Below are positions 25,593-34,325 of a stretch of 64,000 nt of DNA, one piece after another. This stretch comes from Ruminiclostridium cellobioparum subsp. termitidis CT1112. GTDB taxonomy: Bacteria > Bacillota > Clostridia > Acetivibrionales > DSM-1351. The stretch is taken from positions 1-64,000 of the forward strand of contig NZ_AORV01000043.1 of NCBI RefSeq assembly GCF_000350485.1, given 5' to 3'. The notes under the pieces were generated by a model. It saw only the letters and a program-made list of their open reading frames with translations. It searched no databases and had not been told where the DNA came from. Position 1 is the stretch's first letter. Each line of letters begins with the position of its first letter. The position numbers were made by a program, and so were the translations under genes.

Positions 25593-26645
25593 CTAAAACT
25601 TCCCTTTTGCAAAATTCTTCTGGTACTTTGACAGCTGGCGCCCCCACTGCTTCTCCTGAAGTCTCTGCTTTCCGTCCTTCTTTGATTCCATAAAAGCAAT
25701 TTCCTTCTGCAGTTTCAGCCAGCTATCCCATCTTTTCTTCTCAAGTTTTTCGGTCTCCAGTGCCTCCCTTACTGCACAACCCGGCTCATCCCGGTGTTTG
25801 CAGTCGTGAAAGCGGCATTTCAGAACAAGTTCCTCAATGTCTCTAAACATAATGTCCATACCGGTGTCGGAATCCCACAGGGAAAGTGTTCTCATTCCGG
25901 GAGTATCCAGGATCAGCCCTCCTCCCGGCAAAAGTACAAGTTCCCTGTGGGTGGTGGTATGTCTGCCCCTGCTGTCGTCCTCACGTATTGACTGCGTCTT
26001 AAGAATTTCCTCTCCGGCCAGGGTGTTTACCAGTGTAGACTTGCCCACTCCCGACGATCCCAATAACGCCACTGTTTTGCCGGGCAGCAGGTATTTCCTT
26101 ATATCCTCGATACCCTGTCCCGTCACAGAACTTATGGCGTGAACCTCAACACCGGGAGCTGTGCCGTATACCATACCCAGCTTATCAGCCGTATCCCCGC
26201 AGCAGTCGGCCTTTGTCAGCACCACCACAGGCACAGCACCGCTGTCCCAGGCAGCAATCATATACCTTTCCAGCCTTTTCATGTTAAAATCCCTGTTAAG
26301 CGACTGTATTATAAAAACGGTATCGGCATTTGCTGCAACAATCTGTTCCTTAACTTCAATTCCGGCTGCTGCTCTCGAAAACTTGGTTTTTCTCGTGAGA
26401 ACAAATCTAACCAAAGTATCTGCCCCCTGTACCGTTTCAAGACCGACCCAATCCCCCACAGCCAGTTGAAGGCTGTTTCCCTCTTTCTGCAACGGTCTGC
26501 CGACCGTAAGTTCACCTGAATCGGTCATAACCTTCAGCTGCTGCCCGAAATCAGCAATGATACGTCCCGGGAACATAATCCTCTCCGCCGTTTCTTTCCA
26601 TTGGGTTTCAAAAAAATCATTCCATCCATAATCTTTTATATTCAT
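25593..26645 (-). CDS. rsgA: Ribosome small-subunit GTPase RsgA (YloQ/YjeQ family)
   Basis: 350 residues with an N-terminal OB fold, a circularly permuted GTPase (VVLTKADCC as G4, GSSGVGKSTLVNTL as G1, DTPGMRTL as G3), and a C-terminal zinc-binding segment (CRFHDCKHRDEPGCAV) followed by a basic tail. It releases late-binding factors from the 30S subunit in a GTP-dependent step. It sits away from the usual prkC-stp-rpe locus, and the form resembles a second, divergent RsgA paralogue. The start codon overlaps the stop of a small upstream ORF (TGATG), indicating translational coupling. Confidence 0.88.
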   Translation of the reverse strand: MNIKDYGWNDFFETQWKETAERIMFPGRIIADFGQQLKVMTDSGELTVGRPLQKEGNSLQLAVGDWVGLETVQGADTLVRFVLTRKTKFSRAAAGIEVKEQIVAANADTVFIIQSLNRDFNMKRLERYMIAAWDSGAVPVVVLTKADCCGDTADKLGMVYGTAPGVEVHAISSVTGQGIEDIRKYLLPGKTVALLGSSGVGKSTLVNTLAGEEILKTQSIREDDSRGRHTTTHRELVLLPGGGLILDTPGMRTLSLWDSDTGMDIMFRDIEELVLKCRFHDCKHRDEPGCAVREALETEKLEKKRWDSWLKLQKEIAFMESKKDGKQRLQEKQWGRQLSKYQKNFAKGKF

Positions 26646-26794
26646 CAGTAATCATCCTTCATAAATTTTTTTTCGTCCTGTCTGCGTTTCTTTTTATTCT
26701 TCAGGCTGTTTTCCTGAACTCTTGTTCTGGGATTTATAACCCAGTTTCTCCGTATTTCCTTCATATAATCAAAAGTAGTTTTCTTTTTATTCAT
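26645..26794 (-). CDS. Small basic protein coupled to rsgA
   Basis: 49 residues, too short for most ORF finders. Start ATG at 26794 has GGAGGGTAA directly upstream. The stop TGA shares one base with the rsgA ATG. The composition is strongly basic (about 17 Lys/Arg), with a central NWVINPRTRVQEN segment that looks like an RNA- or ribosome-binding motif. I do not recognise a named family. Coupling to a 30S assembly GTPase suggests a ribosome-related role by inference only. Confidence 0.65.
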   Translation of the reverse strand: MNKKKTTFDYMKEIRRNWVINPRTRVQENSLKNKKKRRQDEKKFMKDDY

Positions 26795-26898
26795 CGTTAC
26801 CCTCCATTCTACGTGGTATCCACGTAAACAAAAATTTAAATACTGGCGTCACGAGCAAATTTCTTGATATTTTAGTGTCCCAAACTGAAAAATGGACA

Positions 26899-26932
26899 TA
26901 AAAAAATCCGCAGATAGCGACCACCTGCGGAT
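26899..26932 (-). terminator. Intrinsic terminator upstream of the rsgA unit
   Basis: On the minus strand ATCCGCAG/CTGCGGAT (26925-26932 with 26906-26913) is followed by seven T. It lies 105 bp ahead of the small basic ORF and would act as a second stop for the small transcript above it, or as a leader attenuator. Confidence 0.7.
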
Positions 26933-26963
26933 ATGATTGAAAAATTCATACTTTCCCGGACAA

Positions 26964-27224
26964 TAAAAAAACACGCTACTAATGCGTGCCGACAACTACT
27001 CAATAATAAAACGGCTAAATAAATAAATTATTTACAAGCTGTTCATTACTGTCGTATTTAATTGCATCCACCATACAGTTGCTCGAAAGAAGCCGCACCG
27101 GAACAAAGTATATAAAAAACTCCTCTGCACCGTGCCATTATTCAGTTAGCAAAGAGCCACCCCAACAATTAATTTTAATGACATACAACAACAACTCCTT
27201 TCTTCTCATATTAAAATTATATCC
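26964..27224 (-). ncRNA. Autonomous small transcript unit (candidate sRNA or peptide mRNA)
   Basis: A near-consensus promoter at 27231-27260 predicts a start near 27224. A terminator at 26964-26989 (CACGC/GCGTG plus seven T) ends it, giving a transcript of about 260 nt between the sulfatase-operon terminator and the rsgA unit. Within it are candidate stems CTTTGC/GCAGAG and ACTGT/ACAGT. One frame is open from 27209 to 27015, broken only by a TAA at 27138. It could be a structured RNA of a clostridial high-copy family such as Clostridiales-1, but I could not match it. Confidence 0.5.
27138..27209 (-). CDS. Possible 23-residue peptide in the small transcript
   Basis: ATG at 27207-27209 begins about 15 bases after the predicted transcription start. 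The peptide has a basic N terminus, a Leu/Tyr/Val stretch and ends CWGGSLLTE. The only upstream purine tract (AAGGA) is 13 bases away, so translation is doubtful. After the TAA the same frame stays open for 41 more codons to 27015 (beginning WHGAEEFF). A competing 12-codon frame has a better AAAGGAG site. Treat this as a hypothesis. Confidence 0.25.
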   Translation of the reverse strand: MRRKELLLYVIKINCWGGSLLTE

Positions 27225-27230
27225 TTTTTG

Positions 27231-27260
27231 ATTATAAAATATATTTCCATTCAATGTCAA
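27231..27260 (-). promoter_or_regulatory. Consensus sigma-A promoter of the small transcript
   Basis: On the minus strand TTGACA (27255-27260), an 18-bp spacer, and TATAAT (27231-27236). Both hexamers are perfect matches to consensus. Confidence 0.72.
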
Positions 27261-27290
27261 TAGTCAAACAATAAAACCTTGTCAATCAGC

Positions 27291-27334
27291 AAAAAGAGAC
27301 CAAGTAAAGGCTGCATCTGCTTTAACTTAGTCCC
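27291..27334 (-). terminator. Terminator of the ABC-sulfatase operon
   Basis: On the minus strand GGGACTAAGTTAAAG pairs with CTTTACTTGGTCTC through a 14-bp stem with one bulge and G-U pairs, followed by five T. It lies 89 bp after the sulfatase stop codon. Confidence 0.7.
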
Positions 27335-27422
27335 TTATCTGTTTACTCAACAAAGCTTGTCAGAATATTCATTATGAAATATGTAGTTTTAATTTACTTC
27401 AGTCAGCTCCTTTCAAAAAAAA

Positions 27423-28895
27423 TTATTCTTGCTTAAGGCCAAGCCGTTCAAATTGTTCTAAAGGACATTCTGCGTTTTCCATGCAGCTTATAAGTTTTTT
27501 GCAGAGCAGGCTTTCCAAATTTTCATCTGAAATGGGATGCTGTTGAGAGTAATCGTCTTCGATGTCATAAAGTTCATTTTTTAAAACATACTTGATATCA
27601 CCATATATATCCTCATTGTTCTTTGGAGGAATTCTATATACCGGATAATTGGTATAGGGTAAAAATCTGCCCATTTCAATGCTGTCAGCATACTCATTAC
27701 CATAATACCTCCAAATTGTCGTAGGAATTCCACAGTAATTATATAACGGTTTATTCTCACCGTCCTTTGGTGCTCTAAAATAGGTATATTTGCCGTCAAA
27801 AATATTTACAGCTCTTCCAAACCAGCCGTAAATCAAACCTTCACGGCCTTTAACACTATTTCCTATTACATCAAGCAGCGAATATCCCTTTACCGTCTCG
27901 GGCACTTCACACTTGTGATATTTCAAAACTGTAGGCATAATATCAATATTCTGTGTAAGTGCCGAAACTCTGCTGCCTGAGCAGACTCCCCCGGGTAAGC
28001 GCATAAATAATGGTATATGTGCCATTTCATTGTAGGCATGCATAAAGTTCTTTCCTGTGAAATTATGTTCACCCAACATATGACCGTGATCAGTAGTAAA
28101 AATAATTAATGTATCCTCATACATACTATTTTGTTTTAAAGTCTCAATAAATTTGCCAAACCACTTATCCGTCATTGAAAGTGTTGATTTATAACAAGTG
28201 TTCAATCTCTTGACGGCATCTTCCGGTTCAGTTACCGAGGCATAAGTGGACCAGTTGAATTCTTTCCCATCATAGTGCTCGTTATAAATGTCATGAAATT
28301 CCTGCGGACAGTCGAATGGCTCATGCGGATCAAAGGCCTCTACAAGCAGGAAGAAATTGTCTCCTCCCTTATTTTCCCTCACCCATTCACAGGCTGCTCT
28401 GAATGTCCTGGGAGAAGGGTATTCGGCATCTGTTGTAAACCTTTGCCTGTTTAACAAATATTGTGAAGATTTTTTACCGTAACTTTCCCTGTCAATTTCC
28501 GGCTGCTTCAATCTGGATACCCATGCGTCAAATTCCTGTCCTCTGTGATAATCCCAGGTGTTGAACAAATATGTGTAGTTCTCTCCGCCTATTTCAAAAT
28601 AATGGGTATGGTCGGTGATTATATGTGTATAAAAACCATTTTCTCTCAGGCAGGCCGGCAGGGTTATATCAAAAGGTTCGATGGGCCCCCAGTTTCTTTC
28701 CAGAAATCCAAGTCTGCCGGTAAATATATCACGTCTGGCAGGCATACATGGTGCTGATCCTATAAAATGATTATCGAAAACTACGCTGTCGGCTGCAAAT
28801 CTGTCAATGTTGGGTGTATATGCATCTGAGCCGGGATTATAAATTTTTAAATGATGCCTGTTAAGGCTGTCCAGCAAAATCATTATAGTTCGCAT
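27423..28895 (-). CDS. Cytoplasmic Cys-type sulfatase
   Basis: 490 residues of the alkaline phosphatase/sulfatase superfamily. The formylglycine signature C-x-P-x-R is at Cys50 (SAPCMPARRDIFTGR). Metal ligands are suggested by the N-terminal LLDSLNRHH and by FTTDHGHMLGEHN near residue 270. No signal peptide is present, so desulfation occurs inside the cell, presumably on a sugar imported by the adjoining ABC transporter. Activity needs the anaerobic maturase anSME, which is not in this window. A phosphonate or phosphate monoester hydrolase role is an alternative within the family. It is the last gene of the operon. Confidence 0.85.
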   Translation of the reverse strand: MRTIMILLDSLNRHHLKIYNPGSDAYTPNIDRFAADSVVFDNHFIGSAPCMPARRDIFTGRLGFLERNWGPIEPFDITLPACLRENGFYTHIITDHTHYFEIGGENYTYLFNTWDYHRGQEFDAWVSRLKQPEIDRESYGKKSSQYLLNRQRFTTDAEYPSPRTFRAACEWVRENKGGDNFFLLVEAFDPHEPFDCPQEFHDIYNEHYDGKEFNWSTYASVTEPEDAVKRLNTCYKSTLSMTDKWFGKFIETLKQNSMYEDTLIIFTTDHGHMLGEHNFTGKNFMHAYNEMAHIPLFMRLPGGVCSGSRVSALTQNIDIMPTVLKYHKCEVPETVKGYSLLDVIGNSVKGREGLIYGWFGRAVNIFDGKYTYFRAPKDGENKPLYNYCGIPTTIWRYYGNEYADSIEMGRFLPYTNYPVYRIPPKNNEDIYGDIKYVLKNELYDIEDDYSQQHPISDENLESLLCKKLISCMENAECPLEQFERLGLKQE

Positions 28896-28924
28896 TGTCT
28901 TCTCCTTTTTTTTAAGACCACTGT

Positions 28925-29803
28925 TTAACCTTTTATTCCGGTAGTTACTATGCCTTCAATGAAGTACTTTTGCATCAATAAATATAGAATTATCAATGGA
29001 AGCATTATCAACGTAGTTGATGCCATTAAAAGATTCCATTGAGTTATAAACTCATCCTTAAAAACTGATAAAGCAAGTTGTACGGTCCACATCTTTTTAC
29101 TTGAAGTGATGATTAACGGCCAGGTATATTCATTCCAGGTTGTAGTAGTTTTTAATACTATTAGAGTTGCAAAAACCGGTTTGCTTAAAGGTATATATAT
29201 ACGGGTAAAGGTCCCCCATTTACTTAAACCGTCTATTTTAGCAGCATCATCCAATGATTTTGGGAAATTCATGAAAAATTGCCTGAACAGGAATACACCG
29301 AAGGCACCTGCAATATATGGAGCGATCATTCCTGCATAAGTATTTATCAGACCGGTGCCCCCCTGACCCAATATATTGTTTCCGCCTGCCAAAGGTATAT
29401 ATCTCATCAGTACGAAATTCGGCAGCATTGTAACCTGTGTTGGTATCATCATACCCACCAGGGCCAGGACAAACAAGAAATCCCTGCCCTTAAAAATAAG
29501 TCTTGAAAATGCATAGCCAGCCATTGAATTTATTACTAAACTGATCAATACCGATAAACATGTAACATATGCCGTGTTAAAGAAAAATCTTCCCCATGTT
29601 GTGCTCTCTAAAGCAAGTTTATAATTGTCAAATCTCCATTCATGAGGAAATAGCGAAAAAACTCCTGATTGGATTTCAGAGCTGGTCTTTAAAGATGTCA
29701 TTACCATTATAAAAAATGGGACAATGATTATTATTGCAAAAAAAACAAGTAAGAAATAGTACAAAGACTTTTGATAGCTTTTCATCCCAATTGATGATTT
29801 CAT
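28925..29803 (-). CDS. Carbohydrate ABC transporter permease, MalG type
   Basis: 292 residues with six membrane helices. The EAA loop is seen in DDAAKIDGLSKWGTFTRIYIPLSKP (partly quoted as DAAKIDGLSKWGTFTRIYIP). The length and the C-terminal YFIEGIVTTGIKG are typical of MalG/AraQ permeases (CUT1). It pairs with the MalF-type permease 11 bp upstream to form the membrane channel. No dedicated ATPase is encoded here, so a shared MsmX-type ATPase elsewhere in the genome must power it. Confidence 0.92.
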   Translation of the reverse strand: MKSSIGMKSYQKSLYYFLLVFFAIIIIVPFFIMVMTSLKTSSEIQSGVFSLFPHEWRFDNYKLALESTTWGRFFFNTAYVTCLSVLISLVINSMAGYAFSRLIFKGRDFLFVLALVGMMIPTQVTMLPNFVLMRYIPLAGGNNILGQGGTGLINTYAGMIAPYIAGAFGVFLFRQFFMNFPKSLDDAAKIDGLSKWGTFTRIYIPLSKPVFATLIVLKTTTTWNEYTWPLIITSSKKMWTVQLALSVFKDEFITQWNLLMASTTLIMLPLIILYLLMQKYFIEGIVTTGIKG

Positions 29804-29814
29804 ATTACACCCCC

Positions 29815-30708
29815 TTATCCAATGTCCAGATCCTGACCCTGATTTCCATACTTAAAATTAATAAGTGTAAACACAAGAATTACTAACAATAACACCACGG
29901 CCTGAGCGGCTCCGTAGCCCATCTGATACTCGGTGAAAGCCCTTGTGTATATCTGATGCACAATTGTTGTTGTTGAGTTCATCGGACCTCCTGAGGTCAT
30001 TACATTAACCTGTTCAAATACATTGAATGCATTAATTGTGCCGGTAATCAAAATAAAAAAAGTAACAGGTTTAAGCATAGGCATAGTTATGTGCAAAAAA
30101 CGCCGGAATCCGTTTGCCCCATCAACCCTTGCTGCTTCATACAGATATCCCGGTATATTATTTAGACCTGCTATATATAAAGTCATATAATATCCCATAC
30201 CCTTCCAGATACCCATTACAATAATAGCGCCAAGTGCATATGTGGAATCATAAAGCCATTTTTTTGGTTCCTGTCCCATAAGACTTATTATTTTATTGAA
30301 CAGGCCTGAGGATGGTTCATATAACCATAACCAAACCATTGATATGGATACCATGGAAGTAACATATGGCAAATAGTATAAGGACCGGAAGAACTTGATT
30401 CCCTTTATTGCGGTATTAGTAAGCGCTATAGCAAACACAAGTCCCAAAGCCATTGTAAAAAACACAGTAAATAATACATATATGAAAGTATTTTTTATTG
30501 ATATAAAAAACAAACTATCGCTTAATAACTTTACGTAATTATAGAAACCAACAAAATTGATGCTTTTTAAATTGAAATTTGTAAAGCTTAAAGCTATATT
30601 AATTGCAATCGGTGTGAAAACAAAGAAGAAAAAGAATATATAAAAAGGTGTTATGAATAAATATCCGCATTTATCGTAATTTAATGCAGAAATGTTTTTT
30701 TTGGACAT
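29815..30708 (-). CDS. Carbohydrate ABC transporter permease, MalF/UgpA type
   Basis: 297 residues from the ATG at 30708, which has GGAGAG upstream; six extra in-frame codons to 30726 lack a site. There are six membrane helices. The EAA motif reads YEAARVDGANGFRRFLHITMPML, and INFKYGN is near the end. It is a CUT1 subfamily protein, the partner of the MalG-type permease. A perfect long inverted repeat separates it from the binding-protein gene upstream, so expression may be lower than that of the binding protein. Confidence 0.92.
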   Translation of the reverse strand: MSKKNISALNYDKCGYLFITPFYIFFFFFVFTPIAINIALSFTNFNLKSINFVGFYNYVKLLSDSLFFISIKNTFIYVLFTVFFTMALGLVFAIALTNTAIKGIKFFRSLYYLPYVTSMVSISMVWLWLYEPSSGLFNKIISLMGQEPKKWLYDSTYALGAIIVMGIWKGMGYYMTLYIAGLNNIPGYLYEAARVDGANGFRRFLHITMPMLKPVTFFILITGTINAFNVFEQVNVMTSGGPMNSTTTIVHQIYTRAFTEYQMGYGAAQAVVLLLVILVFTLINFKYGNQGQDLDIG

Positions 30709-30750
30709 TTTAGCTCTCCATTTCATATAAGATATGACTTATGTCAGATT

Positions 30751-30798
30751 TATATAAATTACGGACGGTACATTGTCTGCCCGTCCGTAATTTATATA
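30751..30798 (-). repeat. 18-bp perfect inverted repeat between binding protein and permeases
   Basis: TATATAAATTACGGACGG at 30751-30768 is exactly complementary to 30781-30798, with a 12-base loop. There is no strong T run after it. It probably acts as an mRNA-stabilising hairpin or partial terminator that sets binding protein above permease levels, as in other ABC operons. Confidence 0.75.
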
Positions 30799-30806
30799 CC
30801 TGGATG

Positions 30807-32150
30807 TTATTTTGAAATCTCCTTAAGCAATGCGATTTCAGCATCCTTCAATGCCTTTTCAGCCGAGCCTTTCTGATTAATAACTACTTCATAGGAATTT
30901 GAAACATATTTGTTGTATACGCTTATCCATGGCACTGTAGCTTTACCCTTACCATTCTTAACATATTCCATGACAACTGAATTAAGTGCGGGATCCTTTT
31001 GAATGTAATCCTCTTCCAGAGATTTTCTTATTGGCGGGAATAATTTTTTGACCGATCTGTCCTGGATAATCTCTTTAGAAAGCATATACTGCATTAATTT
31101 CCACGCTTCCTCCTTATGGCCGGATGTTTCACCCATTGCATACAGCTGATATCCGCAGAAGCCAACCGCAGGCTTATCATCGTTGCTGAACATGGTTAAA
31201 TACCCCAATTGGTCAGCAAGATCAGGATTATTTTCCTTAAATTGAGCAACCTGATTAACACCTATATTTCCTATAGCACTCTTTTTATTCATAAAAGGTT
31301 TCTCATCACCCTTTTGTTGATCATGAGCTATATAATCCTTCTTTGCAGCCAGGTCGCCAAGGAACTGGAGAGCCTCGATTGCCCCCTTATCGGTAAAGGA
31401 CGGTTTTAGATTTTGCTCATCTATTATCATTGAACCATTTGAACGCATAAACGGCTCGGTAAAAACCAAAGATGAATCTACCGAAGGCAAATCAAAGCCT
31501 GCCTGGATTACATTACCCTTATTATCTTTTTTGGTTAATTTATCTACTACTGCTTCAAGTTCCTTCCATGTTTTAGGAGGCTTTTCAGGATCCAATCCCG
31601 CTTCCCTGAATAAGTCCTTTCTATAAACAAATATGTTGGGATTTGGAGCACAACCAATGGCTACCTGCTTTCCCGCATATTTTCCCATTTCATATGCACT
31701 TTCAAATATATCATCCTTGTCGGCCCATTTTTCAATATATGAATCCAGGGGTTCAAAATCATTTAATGAACCACGCGTACCAACCTCCGCAAGTACTATA
31801 TGTATTACATCCGGATATGTTCCGCTTAATACCGCAGCATTAAGTTTGGTTTCCTGCTCCGATATTACCGGGGACATACCGGTTGCTTCTACTTTAATTC
31901 CCGGATTCTTTTCTTCAAAGGCTTTTACATACTCTTCCATTTCGACTTGCGTTGCCTTATCAGTACCCTGATACCAGTATTGTAAAGTAACAGGCTCTTG
32001 TTCTTCTTGTGCTCCGCTTGCTTCAGCTGCTGAAGCTTTTGCAGTATTACCGGTATCAGCTGATGTATTGCTGCCGCATCCTGAGAAAGCTGTAATCAGC
32101 ATAAAAATTGCCAGAATCAAAGAAATTAGCTTTGAACTTTGTTTTTTCAT
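30807..32150 (-). CDS. Sugar ABC transporter solute-binding lipoprotein
   Basis: 447 residues. The signal peptide ends in a lipobox (TAFSGCGSN, Cys at about residue 26), followed by a Ser/Ala/Glu-rich linker and a family 1 solute-binding domain with LQYWYQG, the NAAVLSGTYPDVIHI segment and PAVGFCGYQLYAMGE. It is lipid-anchored outside the membrane. It is the first gene of the operon with two permeases and a sulfatase, so a sulfated sugar or glycan fragment is a plausible ligand (inference). The promoter is at 32192-32220. Confidence 0.9.
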   Translation of the reverse strand: MKKQSSKLISLILAIFMLITAFSGCGSNTSADTGNTAKASAAEASGAQEEQEPVTLQYWYQGTDKATQVEMEEYVKAFEEKNPGIKVEATGMSPVISEQETKLNAAVLSGTYPDVIHIVLAEVGTRGSLNDFEPLDSYIEKWADKDDIFESAYEMGKYAGKQVAIGCAPNPNIFVYRKDLFREAGLDPEKPPKTWKELEAVVDKLTKKDNKGNVIQAGFDLPSVDSSLVFTEPFMRSNGSMIIDEQNLKPSFTDKGAIEALQFLGDLAAKKDYIAHDQQKGDEKPFMNKKSAIGNIGVNQVAQFKENNPDLADQLGYLTMFSNDDKPAVGFCGYQLYAMGETSGHKEEAWKLMQYMLSKEIIQDRSVKKLFPPIRKSLEEDYIQKDPALNSVVMEYVKNGKGKATVPWISVYNKYVSNSYEVVINQKGSAEKALKDAEIALLKEISK

Positions 32151-32191
32151 TTGCTACCTCCTAAATTTTTATTTGTTTACTTAATATAATT

Positions 32192-32220
32192 ATTATCCTT
32201 GTATAACTGCCAGCATTCAA
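32192..32220 (-). promoter_or_regulatory. Promoter of the ABC-sulfatase operon
   Basis: On the minus strand TTGAAT (32215-32220), a 17-bp spacer and GATAAT (32192-32197), each differing from consensus at one or two positions. It is the best candidate in the divergent intergenic region. Confidence 0.5.
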
Positions 32221-32368
32221 CTTTGTAAATTTCGGACTTCTAGTATAATTTTTAGATAGAATAACGTCATTTTAAATTTTTGTATATAGTTTATTACTTT
32301 TTGTATATTTTTTGGCTTATACTGCAGAATGCAGATATAAGGGCTATTTCACGCTAAATATTGGTTGC

Positions 32369-32415
32369 TTGACACCCAAAACATATTATACTAAAGTTAG
32401 TCTTAGGATAAGACT
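32369..32415 (+). promoter_or_regulatory. Divergent promoter with 17-bp palindrome at the start point
   Basis: TTGACA (32369-32374), 17-bp spacer, weak TAAAGT (32392-32397). A perfect palindrome AGTCTTA-GGA-TAAGACT at 32399-32415 sits where transcription would begin. It could be an operator or a 5' hairpin for the sensor-kinase mRNA. Confidence 0.4.
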
Positions 32416-32493
32416 TCAAAAAGTATCCATAGCAGGAAGACAAGTGATAATCCATATCAGGAGTGTTTTTAGTCGGGAAGGATCAAGTTATTT

Positions 32494-34305
32494 ATGAATA
32501 AATTCAAATTTATTTTCGCCAGGGATAGTCTATTTGTCAAATTAATTACCAGATTTTTGGTCATATTATTTTTACTGTCCCTATTAATACAAATAACTTC
32601 TTTTGCTCAATATGGACGTGCAACCCGAAAATTTCTTTCAGAGAACTATTTTCAGATGCTTTCTCATACCGAAAGCAATATTGATTTGCTAAATAGACAA
32701 ATTATTCATATGATCAGCCAGTTTGACTTGAACAGTGATCTGAACTATTACCTTTCAGAACCGATAACCGAACAATTTATGAAATATCGGATGGTAGATA
32801 AAATGAATACATATTTATCTACTTTTTCTGCACTTTTTGATTCATATAAAATCCAAGTAGTTTTAATCGGGCAGAATGGACAGGTTTATACTAATAATAA
32901 TCAACTCCTTGCAATGCCAATTGAAGATATATATGAACAACCCTTTGTAAAAGAGGCTTTAAGCAACTACAGGAAAGTGTTTTATAAAACAGGCAGACAC
33001 GGTATCACAACCGAGACGCAATTCAGCAATGTGACTTTGATTTCAAAAGCAATTCATAATATGTATACCGACAAACTTTATGGAATACTTATCGTAAGTA
33101 TTGATGAAGAAGCCTTTTATAAAACCTATAACAAGCTCTTAAATAGAAATAATCGTTTTGTTATAGTAAAACCCGATGGATATGTTTTGTCAGACAGTGT
33201 TCGTTCAAACGTTGGAAAAAAAATGCCGGAGCTTTATAACATTGCGCTGAAGCAGCAGGATCTCGCGATAGATAAACATAATATTGAGTATAATAATAAA
33301 AAGTATATCGCCATGTCAAAGTATATTCCATTGTACGATTGCTGGCTAATTGAATTTTCAAGCTACGACCTTGTAAATAAGGAGAATAATATTATTCTGT
33401 TTAATATTTCAATGATAAGCCTTGTTTTTATCTTTATAAGCTTGTTGTTTACTTTCTATTCGATTAATTCGGTGACTACTCCGATAAATAAGTTATCCGA
33501 ACTCATGTTTAATTTTACCCATAACAAGAATCCTGAACGGATTAACTTCAAGGGCTGCAGAGAAGTTGAAATTGTAAGTGAAGCTTTCAACTCAATGCTT
33601 GATGAAATTAACAATTATATAGAGAAGCTTAATTTGGAAAATGAGGCTAAGCGTCAATCTGAACTGACAAGTTTACAAATGCAGATAAAGCCCCATTTCT
33701 TATATAATACCCTCACATCTATCAAGTATTTGACAATTTACGGAAAAAAGAATCAAGCTGTTGAGGCTATATCGGCTTTAATTCAGTTATTAAGAAAAAC
33801 AATCGGTGACAGTACCGAGTTAATACCTCTCTCAGAAGAGCTTATGCTTGTCAAATACTATATGATAATACAACGCTTCCGTTACGGAGACGGGGTCCAT
33901 TTAGTCGTTAATGTAGATACTTCCCTGGAGCTATATCAAATACCAAAATTAATTTTACAGCCGCTTATTGAAAACAGTATATTCCATGGATTTACAGACA
34001 CTAACCCAAGAGGCACAATAAGTATATTTTCCCATCTGGAGGAAGATAAACTGATTATTGATGTTATTGATAATGGTAATGGCATCCCTCCTGAAACATT
34101 GGCAACTCTTCTGGAATATGATTCCGTTCCGGAAAAAGGAAAGTTTTTTGGTATCGGAGTCAAAAATGTTGACGAGCGTATAAAACTGATATATGGGAAT
34201 AATTTTGGTTTATCAATAATTAGTGAATTGAATTTTGGTACTCAAATAACAATAAAATTACCCGCAATAAAAATGGAAAATACTGACCCGGCAATTGAAA
34301 AATAA
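32494..34305 (+). CDS. YesM-type sensor histidine kinase
   Basis: 603 residues. A membrane segment near 15-38, an extracellular dCache-like sensor (to about 300), a second membrane segment (about 303-325) and a HAMP linker precede the His_kinase domain. The phospho-acceptor is His401 in QIKPHFLYNTL. The HATPase_c domain shows IPKLILQPLIENSIFHG, DNGNGIP and GIGVKNVDERI. The family regulates sugar and glycan uptake with a YesN partner. It is divergent from the ABC-sulfatase operon and followed after 20 bp by the response regulator. The likely target is that operon. Confidence 0.92.
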   Translation: MNKFKFIFARDSLFVKLITRFLVILFLLSLLIQITSFAQYGRATRKFLSENYFQMLSHTESNIDLLNRQIIHMISQFDLNSDLNYYLSEPITEQFMKYRMVDKMNTYLSTFSALFDSYKIQVVLIGQNGQVYTNNNQLLAMPIEDIYEQPFVKEALSNYRKVFYKTGRHGITTETQFSNVTLISKAIHNMYTDKLYGILIVSIDEEAFYKTYNKLLNRNNRFVIVKPDGYVLSDSVRSNVGKKMPELYNIALKQQDLAIDKHNIEYNNKKYIAMSKYIPLYDCWLIEFSSYDLVNKENNIILFNISMISLVFIFISLLFTFYSINSVTTPINKLSELMFNFTHNKNPERINFKGCREVEIVSEAFNSMLDEINNYIEKLNLENEAKRQSELTSLQMQIKPHFLYNTLTSIKYLTIYGKKNQAVEAISALIQLLRKTIGDSTELIPLSEELMLVKYYMIIQRFRYGDGVHLVVNVDTSLELYQIPKLILQPLIENSIFHGFTDTNPRGTISIFSHLEEDKLIIDVIDNGNGIPPETLATLLEYDSVPEKGKFFGIGVKNVDERIKLIYGNNFGLSIISELNFGTQITIKLPAIKMENTDPAIEK

Positions 34306-34325
34306 AACTGCATGAGGTGATAAGA

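Noticed and set aside
27174-27184. Alternative 12-codon peptide (MSLKLIVGVALC) in the small transcript
   Set aside because: It has a good AAAGGAG site but is very short and not linked to any processing or export gene, so it is mentioned only as a competitor of the 23-codon frame.
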